From assembly GCA_037043455.1 (NCBI GenBank), contig JAWPHD010000236.1, positions 62,001-126,000 on the forward strand: a stretch of 64,000 nt of DNA. Reading direction: 5' to 3'. Made by a program: the position numbers and the translations under genes. This document shows positions 1 through 10,230 of the stretch, in pieces. The stretch is from Cyrtodaria siliqua. Lineage: Eukaryota; Mollusca; Bivalvia; Adapedonta; Hiatellidae. Every line of letters begins with the position of its first letter. Position 1 is the first letter of the stretch. The notes under the pieces are model-generated. The model was not told where the DNA came from. It searched no databases and worked only from the letters and a program-made list of their open reading frames with translations.

Positions 1-65
1 ACACACCAGACTTATTGCCCATGATTACCAGGTGAGCGATCTAGGGCCAACCTGGCCCTCTTGTT
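1..65 (+). mobile_element. 3' end of a helentron-like repeat (truncated by window)
   Basis: A perfect hairpin GGGCCAACCTGGCCC (44-58) is followed directly by TCTTGTT. The same layout, a short hairpin then CTTGTT or CTAGTT, closes about a dozen repeats in this window. The 5' part lies outside the window, so the family cannot be named. Confidence 0.5.
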
Positions 66-215
66 AAAAATAAAGATTGCCTTGTGTCCCTTTAAATGTG
101 AATCATAGCAAATATCTGAATAATATGATATAACAGTATAATCTGTCTGACTCAATTTGATTCAATGTGTTTTTGATTATTTATAACTTACACAAATATA
201 TTCATTTGTCTACAG
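66..215. other. Intronic AT-rich sequence with TTAA-type repeat motif
   Basis: Holds a dispersed motif, GATTGCCTTGTGTCCCTTTA (about 77-96), close to copies at 15918, 18698, 28121 and 62020 and probably a decayed piggyBac-like terminal repeat. It ends in a 3' splice acceptor (tctacag) for the exon at 216. Confidence 0.35.
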
Positions 216-261
216 GGCAGTGTATGAAACAGTGTACTTAGGGAAATCATTTTTAGGAAAG
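216..261 (+). CDS. Exon a of a PTB/PID-like domain gene (5' end outside window)
   Basis: A 46-bp internal exon between acceptor TCTACAG and strong donor GTAAGT. Read with one leading base it gives AVYETVYLGKSFLGK. 'Y-L-G' followed by a G/K turn is how the first strand of phosphotyrosine-binding (PTB/PID) domains usually starts. The exon ends on a codon boundary, which matches the next exon at 6882. Upstream exons, and the start codon, must lie before the window. The PTB-like call rests on all exons joined, not on this one alone; the specific family is not recognised. Confidence 0.6.
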
Positions 262-780
262 GTAAGTGCCTTTTATAATTCAACGTTATACTAAAGATAG
301 AGAATATTATTGTGTTTGTTTGAAGTGAATTAGGTTGCCCCATAGTGTAATAGTTATAAGTCAGGACCAAATTTAAAGTCAGGATATACTTATTGTTAAC
401 CTTAACGGAGATGATACAGACTTTGTGTCAAGTATTTGTGTATAATATTACTGTCAAATTTGCATTAAATCCCCTGATGTACACAGCCGTTAATAGAAAC
501 AATTGATTAGAAATATATACTTTGTTAAAAAGGCACGCTGACTTTTTAACTGTTGTGTTCACATTAACATTACCTGCACTATAAACAAACCATTTGGATC
601 TGCACACTTCCTGTGTCGGCGCAACGTGTAGGGGATACAGCATAATATTAGTAGACAAATATTTATTCGGCATAGTGTGTACAGTTTAATTTTACTCAGT
701 TTATTTGTTAGCGTAATTCTCTAAGTTGTAACGCTTAGTTAACTGTTTCAGTTTATGTGTTAATAAGCATATTCTGCCTT
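262..780. other. Intronic AT-rich sequence, nothing recognised
   Basis: Short open frames here are AT-rich, lack splice context and show no domain signature. No TIR, tRNA-like box or hairpin was seen. Confidence 0.4.
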
Positions 781-789
781 TAAATTAAC

Positions 790-1375
790 TTTAATTAATT
801 AAACTTGTTTAAGTTATTGTCTGTTAAAAGTAACTTGTTTAGGTTATTACAGTTTTGGGTGTTTTTTCCTTAAAAATAACTGCTATAAGTTATTTTAGAT
901 AATAATGCATTCATTTTCATCTATTTATAAATCAGTTTTTTATCAAAACCGCATTTTTCCTGTAATATATGATATTTTTCCCTGGTTATTTTATTTTTGT
1001 TGTTAAATAATTTGCTGTTGTCTCTTTTACGCAGTGTTAATTATTATGTAAGCTCTTAAAGATGTTGTTTGTGATAACTGATACATGTATATTAGAATTG
1101 GTAATAATTAATAGGGCAATTATATCTAATGGTGCCATCAATTAGATGGTCAAGTTTTCAAGATTTATTGCTTGGGCTTTATTACTGCAGCAACTAGTTT
1201 TATTAAGATAAAATATTTTTTCACGAAAGTATCCTAAATAAGTGGTTTTACCAATAATAAGAGGAATGAACTATTACTCTGTGTCAAAGGAAAATAATTT
1301 TGTTCTTAAAAATAACTTGTTGCAGTTATTTTAAAAATAATTTAAACAACTTACACTGCTGACTGATAAGGTTTT
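790..1375 (+). repeat. Interspersed repeat, inverted partner at 25690-26405
   Basis: Several blocks here match the reverse complement of 25690-26405, including 'actctgtgtcaaagg' with the adjoining AAATAATTTT, 'cacgaaagtatcctaa', and 'ctgcagcaactagtttta'. Both copies end near CACTG(C)TGACTGAT, so the unit may carry terminal inverted repeats. It is non-coding and has no recognised family. The copy at 25.7 kb has been interrupted by a Tc1-type MITE; this one has not, so it marks the empty site. Confidence 0.55.
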
Positions 1376-1433
1376 ATTTCATTTGTATAAATATCCACTA
1401 GATCACAGGTAAGGATATAGATGATAATATTAA

Positions 1434-4400
1434 GGTAGCAAAAGTAGTCTCCCATGGTTGAAATGCAGAAGAAGTAGCCCCCGTGGTTGAAATGCAGCAG
1501 AAGTAGTCTCCCATGGTTGAAATGCAGCAGAAGTAGTCTCCCATGGTTGAAATGCAGCAGACGTAGTATCCCATGGTTGAAATGCAGCAGAAGTAGTCTC
1601 CCATGGTTGAAATGCTGCAGAAGTAGTCTCCCATGGTTGAAATGCAGCAGAAGTAGTCTCCCATGGTTGAAATGCAGCAGAAGTATTCTCCCATAGTTGA
1701 AATGCAGCAGAAGTATTCTCCCATAGTTGAAATGCAGCAGAAGTAGTCTCCCATGGTTGAAATGCAGCAGAAGTAGTCTCCCATGGTTGAAATGCAGCAG
1801 AAGTATTCTCCCATAGTTGAAATGCAGCAGAAGTAGTCTCCCATAGTTGAAATGCAGCAGAAGTAGTCTCCCATAGTTGAAATGCAGCAAAAGTATTCTC
1901 CCATAGTTGAAATGCAGCAGAAGTAGTCTCCCATAGTTGAAATGCAGCAGAAGTAGTCTCCCATGGTTGAAATGCAGCAGACGTAGTATCCCATGGTTGA
2001 AATGCAGCAGAAGTAGTCTCCCATGGTTGAAATGCTGCAGAAGTAGTCTCCCATGGTTGAAATGCAGCAGAAGTAGTCTCCCATGGTTGAAATGCAGCAA
2101 AAGTAGTCTCCCATGATTGAAATGCAGCAGACATAGTCTCCCATGGTTGAAATGCAGCAGAAGTATTCTCCCATAGTTGAAATGCAGCAGAAGTATTCTC
2201 CCATAGTTGAAATGCAGCAGAAGTATTCTCCCATAGTTGAAATGCAGCAGAAGTATTCTCCCATAGTTGAAATGCAGCAGAAGTAGTCTCCCATGGTTGA
2301 AATGCAGCAGAAGTAGTCTCCCATAGTTGAAATGCAGCAAAAGTAGTCTCCCATAGTTGAAATGCAGCAGAAGTAGTCTCCCATAGTTGAAATGCAGCAG
2401 AAGTAGTCTCCCATAGTTGAAATGCAGCAAAAGTAGTCTCCCATAGTTGAAATGCAGCAAAAGTATTCTCCCATAGTTGAAATGCAGCAAAAGTATTCTC
2501 CCATAGTTGAAATGCAGCAGAAGTAGTCTCCCATGGTTGAAATGCTGCAGAAGTAGTCTCCCATGGTTGAAATGCAGCAGAAGTAGTCTCCCATGGTTGA
2601 AATGCAGCAGAAGTATTCTCCCATAGTTGAAATGCAGCAGAAGTATTCTCCCATAGTTGAAATGCAGCAGAAGTAGTCTCCCATGGTTGAAATGCAGCAG
2701 AAGTAGTCTCCCATGGTTGAAATGCAGCAGAAGTATTCTCCCATAGTTGAAATGCAGCAGAAGTAGTCTCCCATAGTTGAAATGCAGCAGAAGTAGTCTC
2801 CCATAGTTGAAATGCAGCAAAAGTAGTCTCCCATAGTTGAAATGCAGCAGAAGTAGTCTCCCATAGTTGAAATGCTGCAGAAGTAGTCTCCCATGGTTGA
2901 AATGCAGCAGAAGTAGTCTCCCATGGTTGAAATGCTGCAGAAGTAGTCTCCCATGGTTGAAATGCAGCAGAAGTAGTCTCCCATGGTTGAAATGCAGCAA
3001 AAGTAGTCTCCCATGATTGAAATGCAGCAGACATAGTCTCCCATGGTTGAAATGCAGCAGAAGTATTCTCCCATAGTTGAAATGCAGCAGAAGTATTCTC
3101 CCATAGTTGAAATGCAGCAGAAGTATTCTCCCATAGTTGAAATGCAGCAGAAGTATTCTCCCATAGTTGAAATGCAGCAGAAGTAGTCTCCCATGGTTGA
3201 AATGCAGCAGAAGTAGTCTCCCATAGTTGAAATGCAGCAAAAGTAGTCTCCCATAGTTGAAATGCAGCAGAAGTAGTCTCCCATAGTTGAAATGCAGCAG
3301 AAGTAGTCGGAGTAGTCTCCAAGTGAATGCAGCAAAGTAGTCTCCATAGTTGAAATGCAGCAAAAGTAGTCTCCCATAGTTGAAATGCAGCAAAAGTATT
3401 CTCCCATAGTTGAAATGCAGCAGAAGTATTCTCCCATGAGTTGAAATGCAGCAGAAGTAGTCTCCCATGGTTGAAATGCAGCAGAAGTAGTCTCCATGGT
3501 TGAAATGCTGCAGAAGTAGTCTCCCATGGTTGAAATGCAGCAGAAGTATTCTCCATAGTTGAAATGCAGCAGAAGTAGTCTCCATAGTTGAAATGCAGCA
3601 GAAGTAGTCTCCCATGTTGAAATGCAGCAGAAGTATTCTCCCATAGTTGAAATGCAGCAGAAGTAGTCTCCCATAGTTGAAATGCAGCAGAAGTAGTCCT
3701 CCCATAGTTGAAATGCAGCAAAAGGTATTCTCCATAGTTGAAATGCAGCAGAAGTAGTCTCCCATAGTTGAAATGCAGCAGAAGTAGTCTCCCATGGTTG
3801 AAATGCAGCCAGACGTAGTATCCCATGGTTGAAATGCAGCAGAAGTAGTCTCCCATGGTTGAAATGCTGCAGAAGTATTCTCCCATAGTTGAAATGCAGC
3901 AGAAGTAGTCTCCCATGGTTGAAATGCAAGAAGTAGTCTCCCATAGTTGAAATGCAGCAAAAGTAGTCTCCCATAGTTGAAATGCAGCAAAAGTATTCTC
4001 CCATAGTTGAAATGCAGCAGAAGTAGTCTCCCATAGTTGAAATGCAGCAGAAGTAGTCTCCCATGGTTGAAATGCAGCAGACGTAGTATCCCATGGTTGA
4101 AATGCAGCAGAAGTAGTCTCCCATGGTTGAAATGCTGCAGAAGTAGTCTCCCATGGTTGAAATGCAGCAGAAGTAGTCTCCCATGGTTGAAATGCAGCAA
4201 AAGTAGTCTCCCATGATTGAAATGCAGCAGACATAGTCTCCCATGGTTGAAATGCAGCAGAAGTATTCTCCCATAGTTGAAATGCAGCAGAAGTATTCTC
4301 CCATAGTTGAAATGCAGCAGAAGTATTCTCCCATAGTTGAAATGCAGCAGAAGTATTCTCCCATAGTTGAAATGCAGCAGAAGTAGTCTCCCATGGTTGA

Positions 4401-6320
4401 AATGCAGCAGAAGTAGTCTCCCATAGTTGAAATGCAGCAAAAGTAGTCTCCCATAGTTGAAATGCAGCAGAAGTATTCTCCCATAGTTGAAATGCAGCAG
4501 AAGTAGTCTCCCATAGTTGAAATGCAGCAGAAGTATTCTCCCATGGTTGAAATGCAGCAGAAGTATTCTCCCATAGTTGAAATGCAGCAGAAGTAGTCTC
4601 CCATAGTTGAAATGCAGCAGAAGTAGTCTCCCATAGTTGAAATGCAGCAGAAGTATTCTCCCATAGTTGAAATGCAGCAGAAGTAGTCTCCCATGGTTGA
4701 AATGCAGCAGAAGTATTCTCCCATAGTTGAAATGCAGCAGAAGTAGTCTCCCATAGTTGAAATGCAGCAGAAGTAGTCTCCCATAGTTGAAATGCAGCAA
4801 AAGTATTCTCCCATAGTTGAAATGCAGCAGAAGTAGTCTCCCATAGTTGAAATGCAGCAGAAGTAGTCTCCCATGGTTGAAATGCAGCAGACGTAGTATC
4901 CCATGGTTGAAATGCAGCAGAAGTAGTCTCCCATGGTTGAAATGCTGCAGAAGTATTCTCCCATAGTTGAAATGCAGCAGAAGTAGTCTCCCATGGTTGA
5001 AATGCAGCAGAAGTAGTCTCCCATAGTTGAAATGCAGCAAAAGTAGTCTCCCATAGTTGAAATGCAGCAAAAGTATTCTCCCATAGTTGAAATGCAGCAG
5101 AAGTAGTCTCCCATAGTTGAAATGCAGCAGAAGTAGTCTCCCATGGTTGAAATGCAGCAGACGTAGTATCCCATGGTTGAAATGCAGCAGAAGTAGTCTC
5201 CCATGGTTGAAATGCTGCAGAAGTAGTCTCCCATGGTTGAAATGCAGCAGAAGTAGTCTCCCATGGTTGAAATGCAGCAAAAGTAGTCTCCCATGATTGA
5301 AATGCAGCAGACATAGTCTCCCATGGTTGAAATGCAGCAGAAGTATTCTCCCATAGTTGAAATGCAGCAGAAGTATTCTCCCATAGTTGAAATGCAGCAG
5401 AAGTATTCTCCCATAGTTGAAATGCAGCAGAAGTATTCTCCCATAGTTGAAATGCAGCAGAAGTAGTCTCCCATGGTTGAAATGCAGCAGAAGTAGTCTC
5501 CCATAGTTGAAATGCAGCAAAAGTAGTCTCCCATAGTTGAAATGCAGCAGAAGTATTCTCCCATAGTTGAAATGCAGCAAAAGTAGTCTCCCATAGTTGA
5601 AATGCAGCAGAAGTATTCTCCCATAGTTGAAATGCAGCAGAAGTAGTCTCCCATAGTTGAAATGCAGCAAAAGTAGTCTCCCATAGTTGAAATGCAGCAG
5701 AAGTATTCTCCCATAGTTGAAATGCAGCAGAAGTAGTCTCCCATGGTTGAAATGCAGCAGAAGTAGTCTCCCATAGTTGAAATGCAGCAAAAGTAGTCTC
5801 CCATAGTTGAAATGCAGCAGAAGTATTCTCCCATAGTTGAAATGCAGCAAAAGTAGTCTCCCATAGTTGAAATGCAGCAGAAGTATTCTCCCATAGTTGA
5901 AATGCAGCTGACGTAGTCTCCCATGGTTGAAATGCAGCAGAAGTAGTCTCCCATAGTTGAAATGCAGCAGAAGTATTCTCCCATAGTTGAAATGCAGCAG
6001 AAGTAGTCTCCCATGGTTGAAATGCAGCAGAAGTATTCTCCCATAGTTGAAATGCAGCAGAAGTATTCTCCCATAGTTGAAATGCAGCAGAAGTATTCTC
6101 CCATAGTTGAAATGCAGCAGAAGTAGTCTCCCATAGTTGAAATGCAGCAGAAGTATTCTCTCATACTTGAAATGCAGCAGAAGTATTCTCCCATACTTGA
6201 AATGCAGCAAAGTAGTCTCCCATGTTGAAATGCAGCAAAGTAGTCTCCCATGTTGAAATGCAGCAAAAGTAGTCTCCCATACTTGAAATGCAGCAAAGTA
6301 GTCTCCCATGGTTGAAATGG
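1434..6320. repeat. 30-bp minisatellite array (~160 units) with higher-order structure
   Basis: The unit reads AAGTAGTCTCCCATGGTTGA then AATGCAGCAG, exactly 30 bp, about 160 times. Main variants are GTAGTCTC/GTATTCTC, CCATGG/CCATAG, CAGCAG/CAGCAA/CTGCAG, and rare CCATGATTG or ACGTAGTATC units. The rare CCATGATTG unit recurs at 2101, 3001, 4201 and 5281, each followed by the same series of variants for about 11 units, so the array grew by block duplication. Because 30 is divisible by three, all three minus-strand frames stay open for more than 1,000 codons (for example LLHFNHGRLL, CCISTMGDYF, AAFQPWETTS). These are by-products of period, not genes. The array sits in an intron of the PTB-like gene. 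Edge units are degenerate (1434-1500 and 6160-6320). Confidence 0.97.
3306..3965. repeat. Indel-rich, out-of-register block of the minisatellite
   Basis: Units on both sides keep a strict 30-bp register, but here about twenty single-base losses or gains occur, mostly in CCC and AAA runs (CTCCATAG for CTCCCATAG, GCAAAG for GCAAAAG) plus a scrambled unit at 3309-3340. This pattern fits uncorrected long-read errors or a collapsed assembly join better than biological drift, because the flanking units carry almost no indels. Confidence 0.6.
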
Positions 6321-6412
6321 GGTCGCCTGCCTTTACCACAAAAACAAATGACCGTCATATATGGCATTACATTGTGCTAAAATTACTTAAAACACCATTC
6401 AAACGAACCATG
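6321..6412 (+). repeat. SINE-derived fragment at the minisatellite right edge
   Basis: Starts GTCGCCTGCCTTTACCACAA, then 'gaccgtcatatatggc' and 'taaaacaccattcaaac'. The same string of modules occurs at 18880-18975 and, inverted, at 59225-59290. The array therefore abuts, or grew out of, a SINE 3' region. Confidence 0.55.
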
Positions 6413-6591
6413 CAATTGTTGATGTTATCGACATTGTGTGTAAGATAAGATTTACCACCACATCTGTAACATGAAGCATGATGCTTGTAGCCTTATCTGG
6501 TAAGCAAGACATTCTGTTTTGTATTGTTTATTGAATATATCCCGACTTTGAACAGACAGTTTAACTTGGCTTTGTTGTTCATTTGTATGTA

Positions 6592-6781
6592 TAGAGTCTC
6601 TGGCTTGGAATCACTTGTCCCACACCACTGTGTGTTCAAGCCTTCGTGGGACCAGAAATCTTTATGTGATAAAGCTATCCAGCAGGCTTGGGGAATGTCA
6701 CTGGGGTCTTTCCTCACCAATGGCAGCTGGAAAGTCGCCATATGACACTAGCTGTTTTTGCGACTATAAAATTCAATTCAA
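6592..6781 (+). mobile_element. tRNA-derived SINE with 14-bp target duplication
   Basis: Flanked by an exact 14-bp direct repeat TTCATTTGTATGTA at 6578-6591 and 6782-6795. The head contains a B-box-like GTGTTCAAGCCTT; the tail is AAATTCAATTCAA, a pentanucleotide tail shared with the SINE at 7606 and the module at 30965-31052. Perfect target duplications argue for a young insertion. It lies about 90 bp upstream of the exon at 6882. Confidence 0.8.
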
Positions 6782-6881
6782 TTCATTTGTATGTAGGGAA
6801 TGCTATAAAATGCATCCTGTAAAATGCAACTTAAAGCTGAACATTTTATTATTATGCGTTTATTGTTTGTGTTTGTTTCAG

Positions 6882-6947
6882 GATGGCAGAGTTAACATGA
6901 TTGAGCAGGGTGTGGGTGAAGTGATAAATAGATCTAAAACAAGACAG
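6882..6947 (+). CDS. Exon b of the PTB/PID-like gene
   Basis: A 66-bp exon (22 codons) between acceptor TTGTTTCAG and donor GTGAGA, in phase 0 on both sides. It reads DGRVNMIEQGVGEVINRSKT and then RQ. In PTB domains this is the place of the first helix after the YLG strand. It joins exon a and exon c without a frame change, which is the main reason for accepting all three. Confidence 0.65.
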
Positions 6948-7216
6948 GTGAGATTAGCACTAAAATAAAAACTTGATATTGTTTATCATGTACCCGAAAG
7001 TCGAGTGGAATTGTTTTTTTGTAAGTGTGTGACAAACAATGCAAAAAATGGTAACATGTAAAATTTGCATTTATAAAAAATCTTACATTTTGCAATGACT
7101 TTTGCAATAAGTTTATTTGAATCTGAAAAGGACTCACGATGTCCCGTTATTTTCCTACATTACTTGCAGCAACACACAAGCTACATTTTCTATCACTGAA
7201 AGTATTAGACATTTTT

Positions 7217-7526
7217 TTAGCCAGATTGCGTGGCAAATCCAGCTTATAGTTTGGTGATTTCCATCACTCTGTCCGTCTACGCGTTTTGACGTTTTGGTTA
7301 AAGTTTTTGGTTAAAGTTTTTGTTTCTCCTCATTTCTCAAAAAAATAGTAGATGTCGGAAAGCTTTGAAACTTGGCGCACATGTTCATTATCATTACACA
7401 ATGTTATATGACCAGAACCATAACATGTATTTTACCTGAATTATCCCCCCTTTTTAGTTAGATTTTTCAGTTAAAATGTTGAATTCGCAATCCGGCGTTC
7501 TCACCACTGTTGGTGCTTCACTTGTT
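7217..7526 (+). mobile_element. Helentron-like non-autonomous element, family A (short copy)
   Basis: 5' GCCAGATTGC (7220-7229) is inverted near the 3' end as GCAATCCGGC (7487-7496, 9 of 10 bases). This is followed by hairpin CACCA-ctgt-TGGTG (7502-7515) and CTTGTT (7521-7526). A 5'-terminal plus 3'-subterminal inverted repeat with a 3' stem-loop is the described architecture of helentron/HINE (DINE-1-like) elements. The interior includes GTCCGTCTACGCGTTTTGAC, also present in the longer copy at 28504. Non-coding. The family name is inference; no rep/helicase ORF is present. Confidence 0.6.
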
Positions 7527-7605
7527 TCTTGAGACCTTGTTTGCTGTACTGTCGGGCAGCCATTTTACACTTGCATAAAACCTTGCTTGTTATTCATTGT
7601 TATGT

Positions 7606-7925
7606 AGGGCTGGCGTGGCGCAGTCGGTAGCGCGGCGTATTTGTAACCGAAGGCCCCGGGTTCAATCCTCCGTGGTGCCACTGAGTTCCGTTGGTGTGTT
7701 CTTTGGCAAGACACTTTCCCTTAGCCTCGTCCGTCGGATGGGGACGTAAACCGGGCGGTCCCGTGTATCGGTCTATCCTCCGAGCACGTTAAAGAACCAT
7801 AGGAATCTATTCGATAATAAGAGTAGAGCAGGTTCCTGGATTCCTATGTATCCTTCCCCTCTCTCTGGGGCGGCTCTAAATAACCTATACTGTGTTGATG
7901 AGCCGTTAAACAACATTCAATTCAA
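7606..7925 (+). mobile_element. Full-length tRNA-derived SINE, 13-bp target duplication
   Basis: The tRNA-like head has A box TGGCGCAGTCGG and B box GGTTCAATCC, so it can be transcribed by RNA polymerase III. The ~320-bp body is unrelated to tRNA and contains CGTCCGTCGGATGGGGACGT and ACGTTAAAGAACCATAGGAA. The tail is AACATTCAATTCAATTCA. Exact 13-bp target duplications TTCATTGTTATGT lie at 7593-7605 and 7926-7938. Other copies: 15223-15537 and a head-swapped copy at 33570-33846. It resembles tRNA-derived SINEs known from bivalves, but I cannot confirm the family name. It ends only 21 bases before the exon at 7960. Confidence 0.9.
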
Positions 7926-7959
7926 TTCATTGTTATGTTATGTATATCATCAATTTCAG

Positions 7960-8019
7960 AATATAATGTTAGAGCTTGGAGAAAAGGAGGTCACTATTAC
8001 TGACAAGGATACAAAGCAG
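7960..8019 (+). CDS. Exon c of the PTB/PID-like gene
   Basis: A 60-bp exon (20 codons) between acceptor CAATTTCAG and donor GTACAT, phase 0 on both sides. It reads NIMLELGEKEVTITDKDTKQ. The alternating hydrophobic pattern followed by 'V-T-I-T-D' looks like two PTB core strands joined by a turn. The upstream SINE and its target duplication stop 21 bases before the exon, so the branch point must lie in that gap or inside SINE-derived sequence. Confidence 0.65.
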
Positions 8020-8480
8020 GTACATTTAACTTGTCTGAAATTATAGAGATATGCTTTTAAATTCTAAGAATGTTGTTATATCTCAGCATTACCATGTCCG
8101 ATCTTCATCAAATTTTAACAGCACCATCCTCTCATCCGGCACTGACCAAACCCTGAAAACTAGGTCACTATAACCGTTTTAACTTTGTTATAGGGGCATC
8201 AACATTTGTTTTTATATCTCGGCATTGCCATGTCCAATTAAATTTTATATCTCAGCATTGCCATGTGCAATTATTATTAAACTTGGACAGTAAGTTGCTG
8301 ACATGTACCTAACATCATGCGCTGAAAATGAAAACTAGCTTTTCATCATTAAAGCATTCTCCCACTCCCAAAAAAACAATCTATCTAGAAAAGCTCTATT
8401 AAATAGTTTCACCAAACACACAGGCACTCATCTTTCACATTTTGGAAAACCCGGCTTTAATGCCACCACGCGATTCTCTC
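8020..8480. other. Intron with degenerate short tandem units
   Basis: The phrase 'tatctcagcattaccatgtcc' recurs in altered form at about 8072, 8215 and 8250, the decayed interior of a repeat. No termini or coding potential were seen. Confidence 0.35.
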
Positions 8481-8494
8481 TTGTTTATATATAT

Positions 8495-9240
8495 AACTGT
8501 TCCATATAAAATCTCATTAAAATCAGACCCTTTATCACGCTACGATACTCTACACTTCTAAGGTTCTGACAACACTACTTTAGCCAATCAGATTTCAGCC
8601 TAAAAAATTGCTTGGTATAGACTGCTTCATTGCACATGTCACGTATCAGTAAAAACGCTATGGAGCAGTCTACGCTCGGTATTAAAAGAAACATTATCCG
8701 TAACTTTCACAAAACAATTGTGTTGACATAACACACCAACCATTTTTGAATATTTACTGAAAAACAAAACAACAAAAAACAAGATTGTTTGATGGAATTC
8801 AGTAGTGGTACAAGAAAATGTTCATGGAATTGAACCCACACTAAAATTACACTCAGTAGTCGACTTCGCTATCAACTGAGCTAAGCGGGCCAGATGTACT
8901 GTCTTACTGGTTAAAACATCTAATATCGCCCATGATTTTCTGCAATTCTTTTAATTTATTGTGCAATCCACAGCAATAACACATGAAGACTTTATCTTTA
9001 TTCGGATATAGATCTATGTATTTTATGTGGATTTTCAATTGTTCAGTTCACTCGAGCGGCATCTGAAGTGCATATGAAACCCGCAATTTCATTGAATGAA
9101 TTTAGCTGATCTTTTCATGAATTTTGATTAGATGAAAGGTCGATCTGATGTGACCTCCAAGGTAGTGTTGTCAGATCCTATAACGGAGAGTATCAAAGAG
9201 TAATTAGGATATGATTTTAAAAAGATTGTTCTATATATAA
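8495..9240. mobile_element. Non-autonomous DNA transposon with ~80-bp imperfect TIRs
   Basis: Left arm (~8500-8582) ends TTCTGACAACACTAC and contains GATACTCT. The right arm (~9165-9240) begins GTAGTGTTGTCAGA and contains AGAGTATC; both outer ends carry TATATA next to ATATGGAACA- and AGAACA-like blocks. The arms pair over most of their length with small indels. There is no transposase. A tRNA-like segment (8822-8897, minus strand) lies inside. Superfamily not assignable; no clear target duplication. Confidence 0.6.
8822..8897 (-). repeat. tRNA-like segment (tRNA pseudogene or SINE head)
   Basis: On the minus strand it reads GGCCCGCTTAGCTCAGTTGA, then further on GTGGGTTCAATTCC: a good A box (TAGCTCAGTTGATAG) and B box (GGTTCAATTCC) at tRNA-like spacing. 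There is no convincing 3' acceptor pairing and the variable region is long, so I call it a SINE head or pseudogene, not a working tRNA. Confidence 0.5.
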
Positions 9241-9259
9241 CTTTGTGTTTTATATAAGT

Positions 9260-9366
9260 TACACAGTAAGTTAGTGTCCTAATATGGGATATACGGTGTC
9301 AGTTAATTTAGTATTTAAATTACTGACACCATATATCCCATATTAGGTCATTAACACACTGTGTAA
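9260..9366. mobile_element. Foldback MITE, 107 bp
   Basis: TTACACAGTAAGTTAGTG at the left pairs with the right end ACACACTGTGTAA. The inner arms CCTAATATGGGATATACGG and ATATATCCCATATTAGG pair almost perfectly around an AT-rich loop. Nearly the whole element is one hairpin. Confidence 0.7.
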
Positions 9367-9583
9367 CAATTGTATCTTTCCGACTACACTTCAAATTAAT
9401 GGAATATATTAAAGTAATGTTTGGCATTTTAAAACAAGACTTGAAGAAAATGACGTCACAACAAAATACGGTTTGACGTGTGTAGAAAAGTTGCTGTGTA
9501 TGGATTATACACGTTCTCCACATGATACATATAATCTAATGAAAATACTAGAAATGAGTAGAAGGTAAGATATATATATTTAG

Positions 9584-9751
9584 GAAATAGAACATCGTTT
9601 ACTGTGAATTATCGTTTAATATATCACGGTTTGGAGTTCAATTGTAAACATTAATTTCACGAGCCCGAAGGGCGAGTGAAATTATTGTTTACAATTGAAC
9701 GACAAACCGTGATATATTATAGATAATTCACCGTAAACGATGTTCTATTTC
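9584..9751. mobile_element. Foldback MITE, 168 bp
   Basis: GAAATAGAACATCGTTTAC at 9584 is mirrored by GTAAACGATGTTCTATTTC ending at 9751, and the pairing continues inward through TATATCACGGTTTG and TTCACGAGCCC / GGGCGAGTGAA. The arms are about 76 bp with few mismatches; the loop is only a few bases. There is no coding potential. Confidence 0.8.
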
Positions 9752-10230
9752 TATTATAATGCCCCTAAAATGTGAAAATAACGCACACATCTGAAATATT
9801 TCGCATTGCTTTGCTTGCTCTCCTAACGTTGCATACGTAACAATGCGGAATGTGGAATGCGCAATGCGCAATGCTTATTCTCCTAACGTGGCAACGTTAC
9901 AGTGATATATCGTTCAATATAACGAGATATTTTAAACTAGGCTATATAGTGCGGGTGTATTAGAATATCATTTATATAACTTATATCTCACTTTGCCATA
10001 TTTAATATGACTTTGTGTTTTATATATATCAAATATATAACTTTGACATATATAATTTTGCCATATATATGGCAATGGCATTGTCTGCCCGTCCATCAAC
10101 ATTTACCTGACTACTGATTATGGCTAATAACTTCCAAAAGGAAAAGGTCTGTAACAATGAAACTTTGTACACATCTTCAGCATGTTCAATCTGAATACAT
10201 TTTAAAAAGGCCCATAACTTTCTGATTCAT
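9752..10230. other. Intronic low-complexity sequence
   Basis: Contains a short GCAATGCG-rich patch (about 9840-9880, 'aatgcggaatgtgg' then 'gcgcaatgcgcaatgc') and alternating 'ttatataacttt' stretches (9960-10080). No gene was seen. Confidence 0.4.

Noticed and set aside
1440..6320. CRISPR-like direct repeats
   Set aside because: Units are contiguous with no unique spacers; eukaryotic minisatellite.
1351..6339. Three minus-strand open frames of about 1,300-1,660 codons across the minisatellite
   Set aside because: All three overlap the same 30-bp array, each is a pure 10-residue repeat, and openness in every frame follows from the unit length and composition. No start context or splice logic.
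7607..7680. Functional tRNA gene
   Set aside because: A and B boxes are present but the acceptor stem does not close and a long non-tRNA body follows with target duplications: SINE head. The same applies to 15226, 16575-16645 and 8822-8897.
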